Part shown: one piece after another, positions 52,758 to 61,035 of the stretch
How the letters are laid out: each line of letters begins with the position of its first letter
How positions within the stretch are numbered: the stretch's first letter is position 1
Origin: Christensenella sp964438705
GTDB lineage: Bacteria; Bacillota; Clostridia; Christensenellales; Christensenellaceae
DNA: 64,000 nt
Reading direction: 5' to 3'
Assembly: GCA_964438705.1 (NCBI GenBank)
Contig: CAYTKQ010000001.1
Coordinates: 1 to 64,000 of the forward strand
Position numbers and translations under genes: made by a program
The notes under the pieces: generated by a model
The model's database searches: none
What the model saw: only the letters and a program-made list of their open reading frames with translations
Told to the model about the DNA's origin: nothing

Positions 52758-53723
52758 ATGACGGATGTTATCTTGAACAAGATCAATAGCGGTGTTCCGC
52801 TTTCCAAAGAGGATGCGGTGGCGCTGATGAGCATTGACAATCAGTCGGGCGATTTTTATGCACTGATTGCAAAGGCAAATGAATTATCCAGAAAACAATA
52901 TGACAACAAAGGATATATTTTTGTACAGATCGGCATCAATTCTGATCCGTGCCCGGGCAAGTGTAAATTTTGCTCGATTGCCGAAGGGAATTACTGTGTT
53001 GAAACGCAGGAAACCAAGACGAAAGAAGCGATTTTAACACAGGTGGCGGGAATCGATTTTCAAAACGTTGCGGCATTGTTCTTGATGACCACGGCAGATT
53101 ACGACAAAGAAACGTTTCTTGAGATCGGCAGAGCGGTGCGAAACAGCATCCCGCCGGAGGTGATCCTTGTTGCCAACACGGGGGATTTTGAGCAAGCATA
53201 TGCGCTGGCACTGAAGGAAGCGGGATTTGATGCGGCATACCACATCGTGCGACTGCGCGAGGGGATCGATACCGCGCTGTCCGTAGAACAGCGCATCAGG
53301 ACGCTTAATGCAGTGCAAGACGCAGGACTTGACCTTTATTATTGTGTGGAGCCGATCGGACGGGAGCACACGTATGACGAGATCGCCGATGAAATGATCC
53401 GCGCGCGTGATTACGAGGTGGACGTGATGGCGGTGATGGCGCGCACGCCAGTTCGGGGGACGGCGTTTGAAAATGACGAGCCGATCACTGAGCTCGAGCA
53501 GACGAAAATTGCCGCAGTGGCACGGTTGGTGACAAACCCCGGAAAGTCGATGAACATTCACGAGCCAAAGAAAATGGCGCTGCTTGCGGGGGTAAATCAA
53601 TTGTATGCGGAGATCGGCATCAATCCGCGCGATACGAAGAACGAGACGGCGGCGGGGCGCGGTTTTGACATCGAGCAGGTGACAGCGATGCTCGAACAGG
53701 CAGAGTATGTGGTCGGGAGATAA
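52758..53723 (+). CDS. Biotin-synthase-like radical SAM protein
   Basis: A 321-residue enzyme, start ATG 52758 behind GAGGTCG. The cluster motif is CPGKCKFCSIAEGNY (CxxxCxxC) near residue 72, in the BioB/HydE-type sub-family by overall layout: TIM barrel, AGFDAAYHIVRLREGIDT, PIGREHTYDEIADEMI. Typical BioB residues for a second [2Fe-2S] cluster are not apparent, and no other biotin genes are nearby, so it is probably not biotin synthase itself. The reaction is unknown. It is monocistronic and closed by the bidirectional terminator at 53722. Confidence 0.85.
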   Translation: MTDVILNKINSGVPLSKEDAVALMSIDNQSGDFYALIAKANELSRKQYDNKGYIFVQIGINSDPCPGKCKFCSIAEGNYCVETQETKTKEAILTQVAGIDFQNVAALFLMTTADYDKETFLEIGRAVRNSIPPEVILVANTGDFEQAYALALKEAGFDAAYHIVRLREGIDTALSVEQRIRTLNAVQDAGLDLYYCVEPIGREHTYDEIADEMIRARDYEVDVMAVMARTPVRGTAFENDEPITELEQTKIAAVARLVTNPGKSMNIHEPKKMALLAGVNQLYAEIGINPRDTKNETAAGRGFDIEQVTAMLEQAEYVVGR

Positions 53724-53759
53724 AAAGGCTGTGCGGTTCACGACCGCACAGCCTTTTTT
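53722..53759. terminator. Bidirectional terminator
   Basis: AAAAAGGCTGTGCGGT (53722-53737) pairs with ACCGCACAGCCTTTTTT (53743-53759) around TCACG. It serves the radical SAM gene (plus) and the dap operon (minus). Confidence 0.93.
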
Positions 53760-53768
53760 CGCGGGTGC

Positions 53769-55145
53769 TTATATCGCTTGTAAAATCTTGTCCGCAACAT
53801 ACAGGCCGTTTGCGGCAGCCTGTGAGAGGGAACGCGTGAAGCCTGCACCGTCTCCGGTTGAATATACACCGGAAAGGCCGTCGAGCTCAAAATCGTGCGC
53901 GACGGGCCGCGCGGAATAGTATTTGCATTCGATGCCGTAGAGCAGGGTGTCGTAGTTTGCAGTACCGGGCGCGATCTTATCGAGCGCGTAGAGCGTTTCG
54001 ATGATGTTATCGAGCTGGCGCTTGGGAAGGCACAAACTTAAATCGCCGGGCACCGCGTTTAGGGTAGGGCGCGTGGTAGACTGCGAAAGCCTGTTTACAT
54101 CCGTACGCCGTCCGGCGAGCAAATCGCCGAAGCGTTGCACCAGAACACTGTCTCCGCTGATGAGGTTTGCGAGGCTCGCCACGTGACGCGCGTATTCGAT
54201 GGGCTCTTTAAACGGCTCCGTGAAACGGATGGTGGTCAGAAGCGCGAAGTTTGAATTGTTCGTCTTGCGCGACTGATCGCGGTAGGAGTGACCGTTCACA
54301 GTGAGCACGCCGTTGGTGTTTTCCGTGACGACGTTGCCCCTTTCGTTGAAGCAGAACATGCGGGTCGTGTCGCCGTAGGCCTTGCTGCGAAACCAAATTT
54401 TCGGCTCGTATATCTGGCGGGAGAAGTGTTCCCACACGCTGGAGGGGAGTTCGACACGCACACCGATATCCACCTGATTGTTGGTGAGGCCGACGCTGTT
54501 CTTTTTGCACCACTCCGCAAAAAACTGGCTGCCCACACGACCGACCGCAAAGATGATATGCGGCGCGTGAAAGATAAGCGATTCGGATTTTGCTTTCGCA
54601 TAAATCGTGTGCGCCGCCGCGTCCACATCCGTAACGTCAGTATCCGTGTAGATATCGCATTTATGCGAAATATGCTCGATCATTTTGCGCATTGTGTCAA
54701 AATTTTCATCCGTGCCGAGGTGCTTGAGCTGCGCCTGCGACATGTGCAAGTCGTGCTTTAAGCATTCGGCTTTCAGGTCATTGTTTGGCATGAAGCGCTC
54801 TGTGGTCGCACCAAAGGAAACGAGCAGTTGATCTGCCTGTTCGATGTAGTCGATGACTGTGGCGGGCTCTAAAAAATCTGTGAGCCAACCGCCGTATTCC
54901 GTGGAGATGACATATTTTCCGTCGGAAAAAGCACCCGCACCCGCCATACCTTCCATGATGGCGCAGGAAGGACACTTCACGCAATGATCCGCCGTCTTTT
55001 TGATGATAGGGCAGACGCGTCCGGTGATGGGATGCCCCTTTTCGATCAGCGCGACGCAGAGAGCAGGATTTGATTCGCTCAGACGGTATGCGCACATGAT
55101 GCCGCTGATGCCGCCGCCGATGATTACAACGTCATACTCTTTCAA
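53769..55145 (-). CDS. FAD-dependent oxidoreductase of the COG2509 type
   Basis: A 458-residue flavoprotein. TTG 55145 is chosen, behind GAGGTG and ten bases after the dapB stop; a much longer frame through dapB is rejected. The N-terminal dinucleotide-binding fold is EYDVVIIGGGISGIMCAYRLSE. Cysteines at 45, 55, 58 and 61 (in RVCPI and HCVKCPSCAIMEG) look like a metal or Fe-S cluster ligand set, and GAGAFSDGKY follows. The C-terminus GVYSTGDGAGFTRSLSQAAANG is the conserved FAD-binding end of this uncharacterised family. It is the last gene of the lysine-riboswitch operon; a link to lysine synthesis is not established. Confidence 0.85.
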   Translation of the reverse strand: MKEYDVVIIGGGISGIMCAYRLSESNPALCVALIEKGHPITGRVCPIIKKTADHCVKCPSCAIMEGMAGAGAFSDGKYVISTEYGGWLTDFLEPATVIDYIEQADQLLVSFGATTERFMPNNDLKAECLKHDLHMSQAQLKHLGTDENFDTMRKMIEHISHKCDIYTDTDVTDVDAAAHTIYAKAKSESLIFHAPHIIFAVGRVGSQFFAEWCKKNSVGLTNNQVDIGVRVELPSSVWEHFSRQIYEPKIWFRSKAYGDTTRMFCFNERGNVVTENTNGVLTVNGHSYRDQSRKTNNSNFALLTTIRFTEPFKEPIEYARHVASLANLISGDSVLVQRFGDLLAGRRTDVNRLSQSTTRPTLNAVPGDLSLCLPKRQLDNIIETLYALDKIAPGTANYDTLLYGIECKYYSARPVAHDFELDGLSGVYSTGDGAGFTRSLSQAAANGLYVADKILQAI

Positions 55146-55155
55146 TGCGCGCACC

Positions 55156-55917
55156 TCACGAGTTGATGATGTCCTGCATGGAGTAAAGACCCGCGGACTG
55201 AGAGGGCAGGAAACGCGCGGCACGCACCGCGCCTTCGGCAAACACCTGCTTGGAGAGCGCGCGGTGACGAATTTCGATGATCTCGTCGTTGCCAAGGAAC
55301 AAAACGTCGTGATCGCCGACGACCGTACCGCCGCGCACCGCGTGGATACCGATCTCCTTTACCTGACGCTTTTCACGCTCCTTGGGCGTGCGTCCGTAAA
55401 TATATTCCTTTTGACCGGAAAACGTTTCGTTGATTTTATCCGCGATGGCAAGAGCGGTGCCGCTTGGCGCGTCGACCTTCTGATTGTGATGCTTTTCGAC
55501 GATTTCGATGTCGAAGCGCTCGCCGAGGAATTCAGCGGCGATCTTGCACAGCTCCATCTGTAAATTCACGCCGATTGACATGTTCGCGGAAAAAAACACC
55601 GGGATGTGACCGGAATATTTGACAATCATCATTTTATCGTTGGCGGAATAGCCTGTCGTACACAGCACAGCCGAGCAATTTTGATCCTGCGCATAGTCGA
55701 GAAGCTCTTTTAAAGCATCCGGGCGCGAAAAATCGATGATCACGTTGACATCCTCCGCGACCTGTGAAAAATTCGCGTAAACGGGGAAAGGATTCTGACG
55801 AACGTCGGGCATTTTATCTACACCCGCGACGATTGTCATATCCTCCTGTTCGCTCACACACGCGGCGACCATCTGACCCATTTTGCCGTTGGCACCACTC
55901 AGCAATACCTTTATCAT
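55156..55917 (-). CDS. dapB: 4-hydroxy-tetrahydrodipicolinate reductase
   Basis: A 253-residue NAD(P)H-dependent enzyme of the diaminopimelate/lysine pathway. The start is ATG 55917 after AAAGGCAG; upstream codons overlap dapA and are unsupported. Nucleotide binding is by LLSGANGKMGQMVAACV, and the catalytic block is VEKHHNQKVDAPSGTAL with His and Lys. Length is slightly under the common 265. It lies 13 bases after dapA. Confidence 0.96.
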   Translation of the reverse strand: MIKVLLSGANGKMGQMVAACVSEQEDMTIVAGVDKMPDVRQNPFPVYANFSQVAEDVNVIIDFSRPDALKELLDYAQDQNCSAVLCTTGYSANDKMMIVKYSGHIPVFFSANMSIGVNLQMELCKIAAEFLGERFDIEIVEKHHNQKVDAPSGTALAIADKINETFSGQKEYIYGRTPKEREKRQVKEIGIHAVRGGTVVGDHDVLFLGNDEIIEIRHRALSKQVFAEGAVRAARFLPSQSAGLYSMQDIINS

Positions 55918-55930
55918 ACAAACTGCCTTT

Positions 55931-56809
55931 CTATTCGCAAAGCCCGAAGCGGCGCATTTGCGCAAGGAGATTTTCAAAAGTTTCTTGACCCATTTCCGTA
56001 AGCGGGAGGCGCAGGGGCCCCATATCAAAGCCCATTTTGCGCAGTGCCGTTTTTGCGGGGATCGGGCTTACCTCGCTGAAGAGGGCACAGATAAGAGGGT
56101 TGACCTCAAGTTGCATATCGCCCGCTTCCTTCGTCCGGCCTTCCAGATAGTTCGCCACCATATCATGCACATATTTTGGCATGATGTTGGCAAGCACGGA
56201 GATCACGCCGTCGCCGCCAAGGGAAAGCAGGGGAACGATCTGGTCGTCGTTTCCGCTGTACAAGGCCGCCTTGCCGCGCGTTAGCCGCGCGATCTCCACG
56301 ATTTGCGAAATGTTTCCGCTCGCTTCCTTGATGCCCACGATCCGTTCGTGACAGCAAAGATTTTCGTATACGGACGGGCAGATGTTGACCCCTGTGCGCG
56401 CGGGCACGTTGTAGAGGATGAGCGGCAGATCGGTAGCATCCACAAGGGCGCTGAAATGCGCATTCAGCCCCGCGTTGGTGCACTTGTTATAGTAGGGGGT
56501 GACCCCGAGAAGCGCATCCACGCCCAACGCCTGCGCGGCCTGCGCGCATTTGATGACGTGCGCGGTGTTGTTGCCGCCCACGCCTGCGATGACAGGCACG
56601 CGGCCTGCCGCCGCTTTCACAACGCACTCAATGACCGAGCGTTGCTCCTCGTCACTCATCGTGGAGGGCTCACCCGTGGTACCGCACGCGATCAGCGCAT
56701 CGGTACCGTTTTCGATCTGAAATTCAACGAGGCGTTCGAGCGTATCAAACGCAACTCCGTTTTCGGTGAAAGGCGTGACCAATGCGACGCCGGAACCTCT
56801 GAAAATCAT
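55931..56809 (-). CDS. dapA: 4-hydroxy-tetrahydrodipicolinate synthase
   Basis: A 292-residue aldolase condensing pyruvate with aspartate semialdehyde. ATG 56809 is preferred over 56812 because its spacing from GGAGAG is six bases. Signatures are GSGVALVTPF, ACGTTGEPSTMSDEE, LYNVPARTGVNI with the catalytic Tyr, and GIKEASGN with the Schiff-base Lys. Length is typical. It is the second gene of the operon, 14 bases after asd. Confidence 0.97.
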   Translation of the reverse strand: MIFRGSGVALVTPFTENGVAFDTLERLVEFQIENGTDALIACGTTGEPSTMSDEEQRSVIECVVKAAAGRVPVIAGVGGNNTAHVIKCAQAAQALGVDALLGVTPYYNKCTNAGLNAHFSALVDATDLPLILYNVPARTGVNICPSVYENLCCHERIVGIKEASGNISQIVEIARLTRGKAALYSGNDDQIVPLLSLGGDGVISVLANIMPKYVHDMVANYLEGRTKEAGDMQLEVNPLICALFSEVSPIPAKTALRKMGFDMGPLRLPLTEMGQETFENLLAQMRRFGLCE

Positions 56810-56823
56810 CATATTCTCTCCCT

Positions 56824-57837
56824 TTATTTATCCTGCATTTCCATCCATTTTTCTGCGATCTGCACCGCGTTTGTGGCGGCTCCCTTACGGATGTTGTCCG
56901 CGACGACCCAGAGGTTGACCCCGGAATCGACGGAACGGTCGCGGCGGATGCGTCCCACATATACTTCGTCCTTGCCCGCGATATCGAGGGGCATCGGGTA
57001 TAGCCCCTTGCTTTCACCCTTTGCTACATCGTCCATGACAATGAGGCCGGGGAAGTCGGCGAGCGTCGCTTTCAGTTCGTTCAGATCGTAGTCCTTTTCA
57101 AACTCCACGTTGATGGATTCGCTGTGACCGTGAAACACGGGAACGCGCACCGTCGTAGCGGTGATACGCAAATCATCATTGTGCAGGATTTTGCGCGTCT
57201 CGTTCACCATCTTGAGCTCTTCTTTGGTATAGTCGTCCTCATCGAACACGTCGATCTGCGGGAGGCAGTTTCCAAAGATCGGATAGGGAAACTTTTTGGG
57301 TGCGTCGCCGCTGATTCCATTCTCAAGATCGCTGTAGCCCCCCATACCGGCACCCGATACCGCCTGATAGGTCGAGTAGATGACGCGCTTGATTTTGTAT
57401 TTGTCGTCAAGCGGTTTGAGCGCCACCATGGCCTGAATCGTGGAGCAGTTAGGGTTTGCGATAATTCCGCTGTTCCAGCTGATGTCTTCGGGATTGACCT
57501 CCGGGACAACGAGCGGGACCTTCGGGTCCATACGCCACGCGCTTGAATTATCGATGACGAGAACGCCCGCCTTCACCGCGCACGGCGCATATTTTTCACT
57601 GGTGCCGCCGCCCGCCGAAAAGAGTGCGATATCGATATCCTTCCCGTCGAAGCACGTTTCGGTCAACTCTTCTATGACATAATCCCTGCCCATGAAATCA
57701 ACCTTTTTTCCGGCGCTGCGCGCGCTTGCAAACAGATAGTAGTTTTCCACCGGAAGCTTGCGCTCCTCAAGCACCTGCAGGAACTTCCTGCCCACCATTC
57801 CGGTTGCGCCGACGACGGCAACATTATACTTTTTCAT
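56824..57837 (-). CDS. asd: Aspartate-semialdehyde dehydrogenase
   Basis: A 337-residue enzyme reducing aspartyl phosphate to the semialdehyde, the branch point to lysine/DAP, threonine and methionine. The start is ATG 57837 behind AGGAGTGAAGGA; the long upstream frame runs through the riboswitch and is rejected. NADP binding is GATGMVGRKFLQVL, the catalytic Cys is in NPNCSTIQAM, and DNSSAWRMDP and HGHSESINVEF are further family blocks. It is the first gene after the lysine riboswitch and its terminator. Confidence 0.97.
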   Translation of the reverse strand: MKKYNVAVVGATGMVGRKFLQVLEERKLPVENYYLFASARSAGKKVDFMGRDYVIEELTETCFDGKDIDIALFSAGGGTSEKYAPCAVKAGVLVIDNSSAWRMDPKVPLVVPEVNPEDISWNSGIIANPNCSTIQAMVALKPLDDKYKIKRVIYSTYQAVSGAGMGGYSDLENGISGDAPKKFPYPIFGNCLPQIDVFDEDDYTKEELKMVNETRKILHNDDLRITATTVRVPVFHGHSESINVEFEKDYDLNELKATLADFPGLIVMDDVAKGESKGLYPMPLDIAGKDEVYVGRIRRDRSVDSGVNLWVVADNIRKGAATNAVQIAEKWMEMQDK

Positions 57838-57910
57838 TCCTTCACTCCTGTTCTTTGCCGCAGTGCGGCATACTGTAATATTTTGAACGGTTTCCCGTTT
57901 TTTGCGCTGA

Positions 57911-57940
57911 TATAAAAATAACGGCGCGTATTGCGCCGTT
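57911..57940 (-). terminator. Riboswitch expression-platform terminator
   Basis: On the minus strand AACGGCGC, loop AATAC, GCGCCGTT is followed by ATTTTTATA. It lies about 70 bases before asd and downstream of the lysine aptamer, as expected for transcription attenuation. Confidence 0.88.
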
Positions 57941-57974
57941 TGTTCATACCTGTACGGTTTGAATCCCAGCAGCG

Positions 57975-58145
57975 CAACACCATCTGTGATGGTGACAGTG
58001 ATATGGCTGTTGACCATACCCCCAGATCGATCTGCCCGGCGAGCAAAATCGTCTTCGGCGTTAAGCCCTTTCCCGCAAAATGCAACCGCCCCGCCGGGGA
58101 CTTATCATCTTGTGATACTGATGCTGTAACGCGCCTCTGTCTGTT
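57975..58145 (-). ncRNA. Lysine riboswitch (L box)
   Basis: The minus-strand leader of asd contains the L-box elements in order: AGAGGCGCG at the 5' side, GATGATAAG, a GC-rich P3 arm, AAGGGCTTAACGCCGAAG, then CTGGGGGTATGGTCAACAG and CCATATCACTGTC at the 3' side. A terminator follows at 57911-57940. The pattern and its place before asd-dapA-dapB support repression by lysine through premature termination. Exact aptamer ends are approximate. Confidence 0.88.
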
Positions 58146-58153
58146 CATTTGCC

Positions 58154-58182
58154 ATTATACAACATGCAGGCGCAGATGTAAA
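58154..58182 (-). promoter_or_regulatory. Promoter of the riboswitch-asd-dapA-dapB operon
   Basis: On the minus strand TTTACA (58177-58182) and TATAAT (58154-58159) are exactly 17 bases apart, just upstream of the lysine aptamer. Confidence 0.85.
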
Positions 58183-58192
58183 TAGGGAACGC

Positions 58193-58221
58193 TTGCGAAA
58201 CGGCGGAAAAAACGGTATATT
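58193..58221 (+). promoter_or_regulatory. Promoter of the M20 amidohydrolase operon
   Basis: TTGCGA (58193-58198) and TATATT (58216-58221) are 17 bases apart, back to back with the asd promoter. Confidence 0.6.
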
Positions 58222-58260
58222 ATATAGTAGAAAATTATGTGCTGAAAGGAACGCGGGAGC

Positions 58261-59403
58261 ATGCATATTAGGCCGCAGGTGCAGGAACAGTTTGAAGAAT
58301 TGGTCAACATTCGCAGGGAGTTGCATGAAATTCCCGGTTATTCGTTTGATGTGCAGGAAACGTACGACTACCTCATGGAATATCTGCGCCGGCTTTGCCC
58401 CGACATTTTGGAGCCATGCGCGCAGATGGGCATCAAGGTCGTATTTTTTGCGGAAAAGCCGGAAAAGACGGTGGCGATGCGCGCCGATATCGACGGATTG
58501 CGCGTACCTGAGCACACAGGGCTTGCCTATGCCTCGCGCAATGAAAACACGATGCACGCGTGCGGGCACGACGCGCATATGGCGATTGCGCTCATATGCG
58601 CAAAATTGATCAGCGAACATAAGAACCGGAAATATAATTATGTCTTTTTGTTTCAGCCCGCAGAGGAGACCGTCGGCGGTGCGCAGCCGATGATTGAGGC
58701 GGGGGCGCTCCAAAATCCGCAGGTGGATGAAATTTACGGGATACACTTATGGCCGGACGTGCCCCTTGGCACAGTCGCGACACGGCCCGGCCCGCTCATG
58801 GCGCAGATGTGCGATTTTAAGATTGACATCAAAGGAAGGGCGAGCCACGGTGCGAAGCCGCAGGCGGGGATCGACGCGCTCGTTGCGGCGGCGCAGTTTG
58901 TTTCGGGAATCCAGACGATCGTTTCGCGCAGTGTCGATCCATATGAAACGGCGGTCGTGACGATTGGTCGGATCGAGGGAGGAAACATTCACAATGTAAT
59001 TTGTGAAAATGTGCATCTGGAAGGCACGATGCGCGCGTTTGAGCCGGATGTGATGGCCCTTTTAAAGCAACGGATGCGTGCGATGCTTGATGGAATCGAG
59101 ACCATGTATGGCGTGGTAACGGAGTATGACGAACCAATGGGCTATCCTGCGGTGATCAATGACGAGGCGCTATATGAACAGGCGTGCGTAAAGTTTGCGC
59201 CGGACGAGATGCAACCGACACAGCCGTTTATGATGGCGGAGGACTTTTCAAATTACCAGCGCTGCGTGCCGGGGCTGTATACGTTTGTAGGAATCGGAGA
59301 GGGTGAGGGAACGCCTCCGCTGCATTCAAGTGCGTTCAACTTTAACGAACGTGCCTTGTTAAATGGTGTAGAATATTTCTTGAGGGTGATCGATTTTGAG
59401 TGA
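58261..59403 (+). CDS. M20-family amidohydrolase (N-acyl-amino-acid deacylase type)
   Basis: A 380-residue zinc hydrolase of the M20D branch that removes acyl groups from amino acids. The start is ATG 58261 with GGGAG close upstream. Metal-binding blocks are MRADIDGLRVPE, HACGHDAHMAIAL, QPAEETVGGAQPMIEAG and a late HSSAFNFNE; the dimerisation insert begins GRASHGAKPQAGIDA. The substrate is not evident. Divergent placement from asd-dapA-dapB makes N-acetyl-diaminopimelate deacetylase (DapL) one reasonable possibility, but the sequence alone does not decide between that and a hippurate or peptide hydrolase. Confidence 0.9.
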   Translation: MHIRPQVQEQFEELVNIRRELHEIPGYSFDVQETYDYLMEYLRRLCPDILEPCAQMGIKVVFFAEKPEKTVAMRADIDGLRVPEHTGLAYASRNENTMHACGHDAHMAIALICAKLISEHKNRKYNYVFLFQPAEETVGGAQPMIEAGALQNPQVDEIYGIHLWPDVPLGTVATRPGPLMAQMCDFKIDIKGRASHGAKPQAGIDALVAAAQFVSGIQTIVSRSVDPYETAVVTIGRIEGGNIHNVICENVHLEGTMRAFEPDVMALLKQRMRAMLDGIETMYGVVTEYDEPMGYPAVINDEALYEQACVKFAPDEMQPTQPFMMAEDFSNYQRCVPGLYTFVGIGEGEGTPPLHSSAFNFNERALLNGVEYFLRVIDFE

Positions 59404-60160
59404 GAAATACGGCGCATTGGCGCGCTTATATGACGCGTTGATGTATGACGTGTCCTATGCGGAATGGGCGGAATATTTGAAAGGGCTTTTGGAGCGGCAC
59501 GGTATCGTGCGCGGCGCTTCGATTTTGGAGTATGCGTGCGGAACGGGCAGCCTTACAATGCCCCTCGCGAAAGCGGGATACCGCATGACGGCGGTTGACC
59601 TTTCCGAAGAAATGCTTTTTGAGGCGCAGGAAAAGACACGCAGACACGCATTGCATGTTACATACGCGTGCGCAGACATGCGGGATTTCTATCTGAATAA
59701 ACCGGCGGACGCCATCATATGCGCATGTGATGGTGTAAACTATTTGACGGAGGAAGCCGATCTTAACGCATTCGCGCAAAGTGCGCGCGCCAATCTGCGG
59801 CAGGGCGGATTGCTGCTCTTTGATATCAGCTCAGCATACAAGCTCAAAGAACGCATTGGAAATGAGTTTTTTTACGACGACGGCGACGACCAGACGTATT
59901 TTTGGGAGAATGCCTATGATGAGGCGGAACGGATCGTGCGAATGGATTTGTCGATCTTTGTGCGCACAGGCGAATTATATGAGCGATTTGACGAACGGCA
60001 TGTGCAGCGGGCATGGGAGCAAAAAGAAATCGAGTGTGCGCTGAAAAAGGCAGGATTTTCACAGATTAGCGTATATGGATTCCTGACGCAGGAGTCACCG
60101 ACGCCGGAGGAGGACAGGATACAATTTATGGCAACAATGGAGGGGACGGGACATGAGTGA
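59396..60160 (+). CDS. Class I SAM-dependent methyltransferase
   Basis: A 254-residue enzyme. The start is TTG 59396, overlapping the amidohydrolase stop by 8 nt, with GAGGG nine bases upstream. YGALARLYDALMYDVSYAEW is a common N-terminus of this clostridial family. The SAM-binding loop is ILEYACGTGSLTMPLAKAGY, with an acidic AVDLSEEML end of the second strand and GLLLFDISS as motif post-II. The substrate is unknown. It overlaps hslO by 8 nt, so the three genes form one unit. Confidence 0.88.
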   Translation: MSEKYGALARLYDALMYDVSYAEWAEYLKGLLERHGIVRGASILEYACGTGSLTMPLAKAGYRMTAVDLSEEMLFEAQEKTRRHALHVTYACADMRDFYLNKPADAIICACDGVNYLTEEADLNAFAQSARANLRQGGLLLFDISSAYKLKERIGNEFFYDDGDDQTYFWENAYDEAERIVRMDLSIFVRTGELYERFDERHVQRAWEQKEIECALKKAGFSQISVYGFLTQESPTPEEDRIQFMATMEGTGHE

Positions 60161-61034
60161 TGTTTTGATCAAGGCGATGCTGAACAAGGAAGCGGCGGTG
60201 TGCGCCTGTGATATCAGTGAGATGGTGGAGACGGCGCGCAAGCTGCACAACACGATGCCCACCGCGACGGTGGCGTTCGGACGGACGCTTGTCGCGGGAA
60301 CGATGATGGCTTCTATGCTGAAAAGTGCGCAGGACAAGATCACTTTGATGGTGAACGGCGGCGGGCCTGCCGGTACGATCATGGTGACGGGAGACGCGGC
60401 GCTGCACATGAAGGGATATGTCGCGAATCCGATGGTGAATGTCGCGGCGAACGAAAGGGGCGCGCTCGATATTGCGGGCACAGTCGGGCGGGATGGTTTT
60501 ATCACCGTCATCAAGGACTTGGGGCTCAAGGAGCCTTATGTTGGAAAAACGCCTGTGGTATCCGGCGAGATTGGCGAAGATATTGCCAATTATTTTCTGG
60601 TTTCCGAGCAGCAGCCGTCCATCGTTTACGTCAACACATGGCTGGAAACGGATATGAGCATTGTGAATGCAGGCGGACTGATCGTACGACCGCTGCCGCA
60701 GTGCTGCGAACAAACGCTGCAGGAGATCGAGAAGAGGACGCGTGACATTGCTAATTTTGCGGTGTATATGCTGCAAAAGGGCGCGCGCGGATCGCTCGAG
60801 CAGATTTTTGACGGGGCAGGGTTGGAAATACTCGAGGAGGAGCGGCCGATCTGGAAATGCGACTGCTCGAAAAAACGGTTGGAGCAGGTGGTTCTCTCTC
60901 TTGGTAAGCACGAGATACAGGATATGATCCAAAAAGAAGGCGGCGCGGAGATTGTCTGCCGATTTTGTGAAAAGAAGTATTGGTTTACGGCAGAGGAACT
61001 GAAAAAGCTGCTGGAAATGGCCACAAAGGAATAG
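60153..61034 (+). CDS. hslO: Redox-regulated chaperone Hsp33
   Basis: A 293-residue cytosolic chaperone activated by oxidation. The N-terminal domain has FGRTLVAGTMMASMLK and the glycine-rich GGGPAGTIMVTGDA segment. The C-terminal zinc switch is CDCSKKRL followed by CRFCEKKY, the CxC and CxxC pairs that bind zinc when reduced and form disulfides under stress. Length is typical. Confidence 0.97.
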   Translation: MSDVLIKAMLNKEAAVCACDISEMVETARKLHNTMPTATVAFGRTLVAGTMMASMLKSAQDKITLMVNGGGPAGTIMVTGDAALHMKGYVANPMVNVAANERGALDIAGTVGRDGFITVIKDLGLKEPYVGKTPVVSGEIGEDIANYFLVSEQQPSIVYVNTWLETDMSIVNAGGLIVRPLPQCCEQTLQEIEKRTRDIANFAVYMLQKGARGSLEQIFDGAGLEILEEERPIWKCDCSKKRLEQVVLSLGKHEIQDMIQKEGGAEIVCRFCEKKYWFTAEELKKLLEMATKE

Positions 61035-61035
61035 A

